Source: Thauera sp.
Lineage (GTDB): Bacteria > Pseudomonadota > Gammaproteobacteria > Burkholderiales > Rhodocyclaceae
Assembly (NCBI GenBank): GCA_023150215.1
Contig: JAKLLJ010000032.1
Location: 1 to 11,139 of the forward strand
DNA: 11,139 nucleotides
Reading direction: 5' to 3'
The notes under the pieces were generated by a model. It did no database searches and was not told where the DNA came from. It saw nothing but the letters and a program-made list of their open reading frames with translations. The position numbers and the translations under genes are program-made. This document shows positions 7,039-11,139 of this stretch, piece after piece (position 1 is the stretch's first letter; each line of letters opens with the position of its first letter).

Positions 7039-7056
7039 TGGGGCGGCTCTGCCCCA
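7039..7056 (+). other. Hairpin between fliK and fliL
   Basis: TGGGGC (7039-7044) pairs with GCCCCA (7051-7056) around a GGCTCT loop, 12 bases after the fliK stop. Only CTTATC follows, with no T-run, so it is at best a partial attenuator or an mRNA processing or stability element. Confidence 0.35.
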
Positions 7057-7068
7057 CTTATCGACGCT

Positions 7069-7095
7069 TTGGCAGGTGCGGATCTCCCGGATAAT
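7069..7095 (+). promoter_or_regulatory. Weak candidate sigma-70 type promoter before fliL
   Basis: TTGGCA (7069-7074) and GATAAT (7090-7095) resemble -35 and -10 boxes, but the 15-base spacer is short of the optimal 17. If real it would give fliL and downstream genes an internal promoter. The local A/T enrichment and the nearby hairpin are the only other support. Confidence 0.25.
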
Positions 7096-7120
7096 CCTAT
7101 CCATAGGCAAGGAGAATCGC

Positions 7121-7696
7121 ATGGCCAAGGCGCCGGCAAAAACCGAAGAAGGCGAAGACGTCCCCAAGAAAAAGGGCAAGCTCGGCCTCATCCTGATCAT
7201 CGTGCTCGTGGTGATCGTGCTCGTGCTCGGTGCACTCGTGGGCCTGCTGCTGCTCAAGGGCGGCAAGGACAAGGGCCACGACGAGCCGGCCGCGCCGGCC
7301 GCGCAACAGGCCGCACCGCAGCTGCAGACGACCGGCACGGTCGACCTGACCAAGCCGCCCACTTTCATCCCGCTCGACGCGTTCACCGTCAACCTGCGCC
7401 GGGACGAGGGTGATCACTACCTGCAGGTGGTGGCGGTGCTCAAGGTGGCCGACGCCACCATGGACCCGACGCTGAAGGCCTTCATGCCGGAGATCCGGCA
7501 CCGCATCAACCTGCTGCTGTCGAGCAAGCTGCCCTCTGAAGTCGCCACCGTCGAAGGCCGCGAGATGCTCGCGCTGTCGATCACCGACCACATCAACGAG
7601 GCGCTCGGCTTCAAGCCCGTGCGCGACGCCGCCGGCAAGCCGGTGCCCAACGGGCCGGTGCAGGCGGTGTTGTTCACCTCCTTCATCATCCAGTAA
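7121..7696 (+). CDS. fliL: Flagellar basal body-associated protein FliL
   Basis: FliL is a single-pass inner-membrane protein that surrounds or supports the stator units and affects torque. The product is 191 residues. After a short Lys/Glu-rich cytoplasmic N-terminus comes one membrane helix at residues 21-45 (GLILIIVLVVIVLVLGALVG core), then an Ala/Gln linker and the periplasmic stomatin-like FliL domain with PTFIPLDAFTVNLR (about 81-94). It ends AVLFTSFIIQ, as is usual for the family. ATG 7121 is chosen for the strong AAGGAG (7109-7114) 6 bases upstream; the frame also opens at GTG 7076 but would place the ribosome site inside the gene. fliM starts 13 bases after the stop. Confidence 0.96.
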   Translation: MAKAPAKTEEGEDVPKKKGKLGLILIIVLVVIVLVLGALVGLLLLKGGKDKGHDEPAAPAAQQAAPQLQTTGTVDLTKPPTFIPLDAFTVNLRRDEGDHYLQVVAVLKVADATMDPTLKAFMPEIRHRINLLLSSKLPSEVATVEGREMLALSITDHINEALGFKPVRDAAGKPVPNGPVQAVLFTSFIIQ

Positions 7697-7708
7697 GGGA
7701 TCGCCGCC

Positions 7709-8719
7709 ATGTCCGCGGACTTTCTCTCCCAGGAAGAGGTCGACGCCCTGCTGCGGGGCGTCACCGGCGAGTCGGACGAGCCGGTCGCGGACGAGGCCGG
7801 CGGCGAGGGCGTCCGCCCCTACAACCTGGCCACCCAGGAACGCATCGTGCGCGGGCGCATGCCCACGCTCGAGCTGATCAATGAACGCTTCGCACGCTAT
7901 CTGCGCATCGGCCTGTTCAACTACATGCACCGCAACGCCGAGGTCTCGGCGGGGCCGATCAAGGTGCAGAAATACACCGAGTTCGTGCGCAACCTGGTGG
8001 TGCCCACCAACCTCAACCTGATCATCGCCAAGCCGCTGCGCGGCACCGGCCTGGTGGTGTTCGACCCCAACCTGGTATTCCTGGTGGTGGACAACATGTT
8101 CGGCGGCGACGGCCGCTTCCACACCCGCGTCGAAGGGCGCGACTTCACTCCGACCGAGCAACGCATCATCCGCGGCATGCTCGACGTGGTGTTCGCCGAG
8201 TATGTGCGCGCGTGGTCGCCAGTGTTCGCGCTGCAGCCCGAGTATGTGCGCTCGGAGATGAACTCGCAGTTCGCCAACATCGCCACCCCCTCCGAAGTGG
8301 TGGTGGCTACCAGCTTCTCGCTCGAGTTCGGCGGCTCGCAGGCCGAGATGCACATCTGCTTCCCGTACTCGATGCTGGAGCCGATCCGCGACCTGCTGTA
8401 TTCGGCGATGCAAAGCGACCACCTGACCTCGGATCGGCGCTGGATCAAGCTGCTGACCCGCCAGCTGCAGACCGCCGAGGTCGAGCTGGCATGCGCGTTC
8501 GGCAACGCGCGGGTGTCGCTGCGCGACATCGTCGACATGCGCGTGGGCGACGTGATCCCGCTCGTCGTGCCCACGGTGCTGCAGGCCGAGGTGGACGGCG
8601 TGCCGGTGTTCGAGTGCCGCCAGGGCACGCGTAACGGACGTTATGCATTGAAGGTCGAGCGTTTCGTCACCGCCGAAGAAACCGATCCCCCCACGACTCC
8701 GGGAGGCCAGAATGGCTGA
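7709..8719 (+). CDS. fliM: Flagellar motor switch protein FliM
   Basis: FliM is the middle C-ring protein that binds phosphorylated CheY and relays the switching signal to FliG. The product is 336 residues, typical. The N-terminal CheY-P binding segment LSQEEVDALL is at residues 6-15, implying a chemotaxis-controlled motor. The CheC-like middle domain contains the FliG-contact motif GGDG (GGxG) at 132-135. The C-terminal SpoA domain, pairing with FliN, covers about 250-325, with VDGVPVFECRQGTRNGRYAL near its end. AAGGGA (7695-7700), 8 bases upstream, supports ATG 7709. The last 8 bases overlap the start of fliN. Confidence 0.98.
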   Translation: MSADFLSQEEVDALLRGVTGESDEPVADEAGGEGVRPYNLATQERIVRGRMPTLELINERFARYLRIGLFNYMHRNAEVSAGPIKVQKYTEFVRNLVVPTNLNLIIAKPLRGTGLVVFDPNLVFLVVDNMFGGDGRFHTRVEGRDFTPTEQRIIRGMLDVVFAEYVRAWSPVFALQPEYVRSEMNSQFANIATPSEVVVATSFSLEFGGSQAEMHICFPYSMLEPIRDLLYSAMQSDHLTSDRRWIKLLTRQLQTAEVELACAFGNARVSLRDIVDMRVGDVIPLVVPTVLQAEVDGVPVFECRQGTRNGRYALKVERFVTAEETDPPTTPGGQNG

Positions 8720-9176
8720 CGAGAACCTGATTACCGATGACGACTGGGCCGCCGCGATGCAGGAGCAGGCGACCACCGAGGACGGCGACAGCGAGGCCGA
8801 CCGCGTCGCCGCCGAGCTCGCTGCCGCGGCAATGGGCGGCTCGCCCTACCAGGCGCAGCCGGCCAGCCAGATCTTCGAGGACTTCGGCGCCCCCGTCGGC
8901 AAGCCGGGCTCGCTGAACGACTTCGACCTGATCCTCGACATCCCGGTGCAGATCACCGTGGAGCTCGGGCGCACCAAGCTGTCGATCCGCAACCTGCTGC
9001 AGCTCGCCCACGGTTCGGTGGTCGAGCTCGACGGCCTCGCGGGCGAGCCGATGGACGTGCTGGTCAACGGCACCTTGATCGCCCAGGGTGAGGTCGTGGT
9101 GGTGAACGACAAGTTCGGCATCCGCCTCACCGACATCATCACGCCCGCCGAACGGATGCGGAAGATCCGCAACTGA
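8712..9176 (+). CDS. fliN: Flagellar motor switch protein FliN
   Basis: FliN forms the bottom of the C ring with FliM and docks FliH-FliI export complexes. The product is 154 residues, somewhat longer than the 137-residue E. coli protein because of an acidic, Ala-rich N-terminal extension (residues 1-70, opening with DDDWAAAMQEQ). The conserved SpoA domain fills residues 72-145 (LDIPVQITVELGRTKLSI onward, ending FGIRLTDII). ATG 8712 is preceded by GGGAGG (8701-8706) at a 5-base spacing and overlaps fliM by 8 bases, consistent with translational coupling and fixed stoichiometry. fliO follows 8 bases after the stop. Confidence 0.97.
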   Translation: MADENLITDDDWAAAMQEQATTEDGDSEADRVAAELAAAAMGGSPYQAQPASQIFEDFGAPVGKPGSLNDFDLILDIPVQITVELGRTKLSIRNLLQLAHGSVVELDGLAGEPMDVLVNGTLIAQGEVVVVNDKFGIRLTDIITPAERMRKIRN

Positions 9177-9184
9177 GCCCGTCC

Positions 9185-9649
9185 ATGCCGTCGCTGCGCA
9201 ACGCCCTCCTCCTGCCGCCATTTGCCGCCGTTGCCAGCACCCTCGCCAGCGCACCGGTGCGAGCCCAGGCGCCGCTCGCCACCCCCGCGGCGGGCACACC
9301 CGAGCTCGGCGCCAGCCTGCTGCAGATGATGTTCGGTCTCGCGGTGGTGATCGCACTGCTCTTCGGCTGCCTGTGGGTGATCCGCCGCCTCGGCGCGGCG
9401 CGCGGCGGCGGTGCGGCGATCAAGGTGCTCGGCGCGGTCGCGGTCGGGCCGCGCGAGCGCGTGGTGCTGGTCGGCATCGGCGACGACGTACTGGTGCTCG
9501 GCGTGGCCCCGGGCAACGTCAGCAAGCTGCACGAACTGAAGCGCACCGATCTGCCACTGGCGGTCGACGCCGCCGGCGAGGCCGCGCCCGCCGCCAAGGC
9601 CTTTTCTGCCTGGCTGCGCCAGGCGACGGAACAACGCAATGCGAAGTGA
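9185..9649 (+). CDS. fliO: Flagellar biosynthesis protein FliO
   Basis: FliO is a small inner-membrane protein that helps stabilise and assemble the FliP ring of the export gate. The product is 154 residues. The N-terminus (residues 1-28, ending VRAQA) looks like a cleavable signal or first membrane segment. A clear membrane helix follows at about 45-66 ([19 protein letters not shown]), then a basic [10 protein letters not shown] patch and the conserved cytoplasmic domain with [20 protein letters not shown]. The ribosome binding site is weak, and translation probably depends on coupling to fliN just upstream. Its end overlaps fliP by 11 bases. Identity rests on both the conserved domain and the position before fliP. 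Confidence 0.94.
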   Translation: MPSLRNALLLPPFAAVASTLASAPVRAQAPLATPAAGTPELGASLLQMMFGLAVVIALLFGCLWVIRRLGAARGGGAAIKVLGAVAVGPRERVVLVGIGDDVLVLGVAPGNVSKLHELKRTDLPLAVDAAGEAAPAAKAFSAWLRQATEQRNAK

Positions 9650-10412
9650 GCGCAAGCCGCTGAACGGCGTGGCGACCTGGCTGCGCCTGGCACTGGCCTG
9701 CGCACTTGCCGGCGCTCCGCTGCTCGCCTCGGCACAGGCCCTGCCCGCGCTCGTCACCACACCGGCGAGCGGTGGCGGCACGACCTACAGCCTGACCATT
9801 CAGACCCTGATGCTGATGACGCTGCTGAGCTTCATCCCGGCATTGGTGCTGATGATGACCAGCTTCACGCGCATCGTCATCGTGTTCTCGCTGCTGCGCC
9901 AGGCGATGGGCACGCAGACCGCGCCCCCCAACCAGGTGCTGATCGGGCTGGCGCTGTTCCTCACCTTCTTCGTCATGGCGCCGGTCGCCGACCGCGTCTA
10001 CACCGACGCCTACCTGCCGATGTCCGAAGGCCGCATCCAGTTCGACGAGGCGCTCGAGCGCGCCACCGTCCCGGTCAAGGGCTTCATGCTCAAGCAGGTG
10101 CGCCAGCCCGATCTCGAGCTCTTCGCCGGCCTCGCCAAGGTGCCGCCGGTGGACAAGGCCGAGGACCTGCCGATGCGGGTGGTGATCCCGGCCTTCGTCA
10201 CCTCCGAGCTCAAGACCGCCTTCCAGATCGGCTTCATCGTGTTCATCCCCTTCATCATCATCGACATGGTGGTCGCCTCGGTGCTGATGTCGATGGGCAT
10301 GATGATGATGTCGCCGGTGATCGTGTCGCTGCCGTTCAAGATCATGCTCTTCGTGCTGGTCGATGGCTGGACGCTGTTGATCGGCTCGCTGGTGCAGAGC
10401 TTCGCGGTGTAG
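9639..10412 (+). CDS. fliP: Flagellar type III export gate protein FliP
   Basis: FliP is the main subunit of the export gate, five copies forming a helical pore with FliQ and FliR inside the MS ring. The product is 257 residues, typical. A signal peptide is evident, with basic residues at 2-6, a hydrophobic core and a likely cut after ASA (residue 32). The family signatures are near-perfect: [49 protein letters not shown], and a Met-rich loop ([17 protein letters not shown]) that in this family forms the pore gasket. The start overlaps fliO by 11 bases and has only a weak ribosome site, so coupling is likely. A downstream in-frame start is unlikely because it would lose the signal peptide. 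Confidence 0.98.
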   Translation: MRSERKPLNGVATWLRLALACALAGAPLLASAQALPALVTTPASGGGTTYSLTIQTLMLMTLLSFIPALVLMMTSFTRIVIVFSLLRQAMGTQTAPPNQVLIGLALFLTFFVMAPVADRVYTDAYLPMSEGRIQFDEALERATVPVKGFMLKQVRQPDLELFAGLAKVPPVDKAEDLPMRVVIPAFVTSELKTAFQIGFIVFIPFIIIDMVVASVLMSMGMMMMSPVIVSLPFKIMLFVLVDGWTLLIGSLVQSFAV

Positions 10413-10437
10413 CCGCGCACACCCGAGGAGAACCCCC

Positions 10438-10707
10438 ATGACCCCCACCGCCGTCATCGAACTCGGCCGCCAGGCGGTCGAAGTGACCTTGCTGGTGTCG
10501 GCGCCGCTGTTCCTCGCCGCGCTCATCACCGGGCTGGTGATCAGCATCTTCCAGGCCGCCACCCAGATCAACGAGATGACGCTCTCCTTCGTGCCCAAGC
10601 TGGTCGCGATCTTCGTCACCCTGGTGCTGGCCGGCCCCTGGATGATCACCCTGCTGACCGATTTCATGCGTCGCCTGATCGAGTCGATCCCGACGATGAT
10701 CGGCTAG
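10438..10707 (+). CDS. fliQ: Flagellar type III export gate protein FliQ
   Basis: FliQ is a two-helix membrane protein, four copies of which wrap the FliP-FliR gate. The product is 89 residues, exactly the usual size. Two hydrophobic hairpin helices lie at about residues 16-38 and 52-76, joined by the conserved loop QAATQINE (39-46), which in the family lines the gate entrance. GAGGAG (10425-10430), 7 bases before ATG 10438, is a strong ribosome site. The gap to fliP is 25 bases and to fliR 21 bases. Confidence 0.98.
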   Translation: MTPTAVIELGRQAVEVTLLVSAPLFLAALITGLVISIFQAATQINEMTLSFVPKLVAIFVTLVLAGPWMITLLTDFMRRLIESIPTMIG

Positions 10708-10728
10708 CGCGCGCCTCGACGCCCGCCC

Positions 10729-11139
10729 ATGATCGACGTCTCCACCGCCCAGCTCGATGCCTGGATCGGCGCGCTGATGTTCCCGCTCGGGCGCCTGCTC
10801 GGCTTGTTCTCCTCGGCGCCGGTGTTTTCCAATCGTGGCGTATCGGTGCGCGTGCGGCTGGCGATCGGGATGGGGGTGGCGGTCGCGGTGCTGCCGGTGA
10901 TGCCGCCGATGCCGCAGGTGCCGCCGGGCTCGGGCCTGGGGCTGGCGATCTTCGCACAGCAGATCTTCATCGGCATCGCGATCGGCTTCGTGATGCGCAT
11001 CGTGTTCGCCGCGGTCGACATGGCGGGGGCGCTGATCGGCATGCAGATGGGCCTGTCGTTCGCGATCTTCTTCGACCCCGACGCCGGCGGCCAGACCGCG
11101 GTGCTGTCGGACTTCCTGAATCTGCTGGCGACGCTGATC
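10729..11139 (+). CDS. fliR: Flagellar type III export gate protein FliR, 5' part (3' end outside window)
   Basis: FliR is the single-copy member of the FliP5-Q4-R1 export gate. The open frame runs from ATG 10729 to the right edge without a stop: 137 of an expected roughly 260 residues. Conserved family segments are visible: RLLGLFSSAPVFS (22-34), QQIFIGIAIGFVMR (77-90) and AGALIGMQMGLSFA (99-112), followed by FDPDAGGQ. At least three hydrophobic segments are present. No convincing ribosome binding site precedes the start, so it probably relies on ribosomes leaving fliQ 21 bases upstream. Confidence 0.95.
   Translation, partial: MIDVSTAQLDAWIGALMFPLGRLLGLFSSAPVFSNRGVSVRVRLAIGMGVAVAVLPVMPPMPQVPPGSGLGLAIFAQQIFIGIAIGFVMRIVFAAVDMAGALIGMQMGLSFAIFFDPDAGGQTAVLSDFLNLLATLI

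Noticed and set aside
5270..7057. 595-codon open frame on the minus strand over fliJ/fliK
   Set aside because: It has Arg/Cys/Gly-rich low-complexity content and spans two well-supported genes and the sigma-54 promoter. It is a composition artefact.
7097..8776. 559-codon open frame on the minus strand over fliL/fliM
   Set aside because: His/Gln/Val-rich shadow of fliL and fliM, with no domain and no ribosome site worth noting.

Overview
The window lies inside a large flagellar biosynthesis locus, read entirely on the + strand, in the order fliF-fliG-fliH-fliI, a repeat-bearing gap, then fliJ, fliK-fliL-fliM-fliN-fliO-fliP-fliQ-fliR. fliF is cut at the left edge and fliR at the right edge; all eleven genes between them look intact. 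The DNA is very G+C rich by eye, with strongly G/C-biased third codon positions. This gene order, the protein sequences and a sigma-54 type promoter suggest a betaproteobacterium, perhaps Rhodocyclales (Thauera/Azoarcus-like). That placement is inference; no rRNA or marker gene is present.

Region 1 (1-4650) encodes the MS ring (FliF), the rotor/switch protein (FliG) and the export ATPase with its regulator (FliI, FliH). The genes are tightly coupled: fliF/fliG overlap by 4 bases (GTGA), fliG and fliH are 30 bases apart, and fliH/fliI overlap by 4 bases (ATGA).

Region 2 (4651-5055) is the only long non-coding stretch, 405 bases between fliI and fliJ, which are usually adjacent. It holds REP-like palindromic elements in alternating orientation (4652-4813), a C-rich, G-poor stretch (about 4811-4910) resembling a Rho-loading region, and a 7-bp hairpin (4917-4933). 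A weak candidate promoter sits just before fliJ.

Region 3 (5056-11139) encodes the export chaperone/ATPase stalk FliJ, the hook-length ruler FliK, the stator-associated FliL, the C-ring proteins FliM and FliN, and the export-gate proteins FliO, FliP, FliQ and FliR. A near-consensus sigma-54 promoter (5541-5556) lies between fliJ and fliK and probably drives fliKLMNOPQR. From fliL on, genes are 30 bases apart or less, and fliM/fliN and fliO/fliP overlap.

Together the genes build the MS ring, C ring and type III export apparatus and control hook length. I found no undescribed system. The points worth a second look are non-coding: the REP cluster with paired stem changes, the possible Rho-dependent terminator, and the sigma-54 promoter that splits the locus into transcription units.
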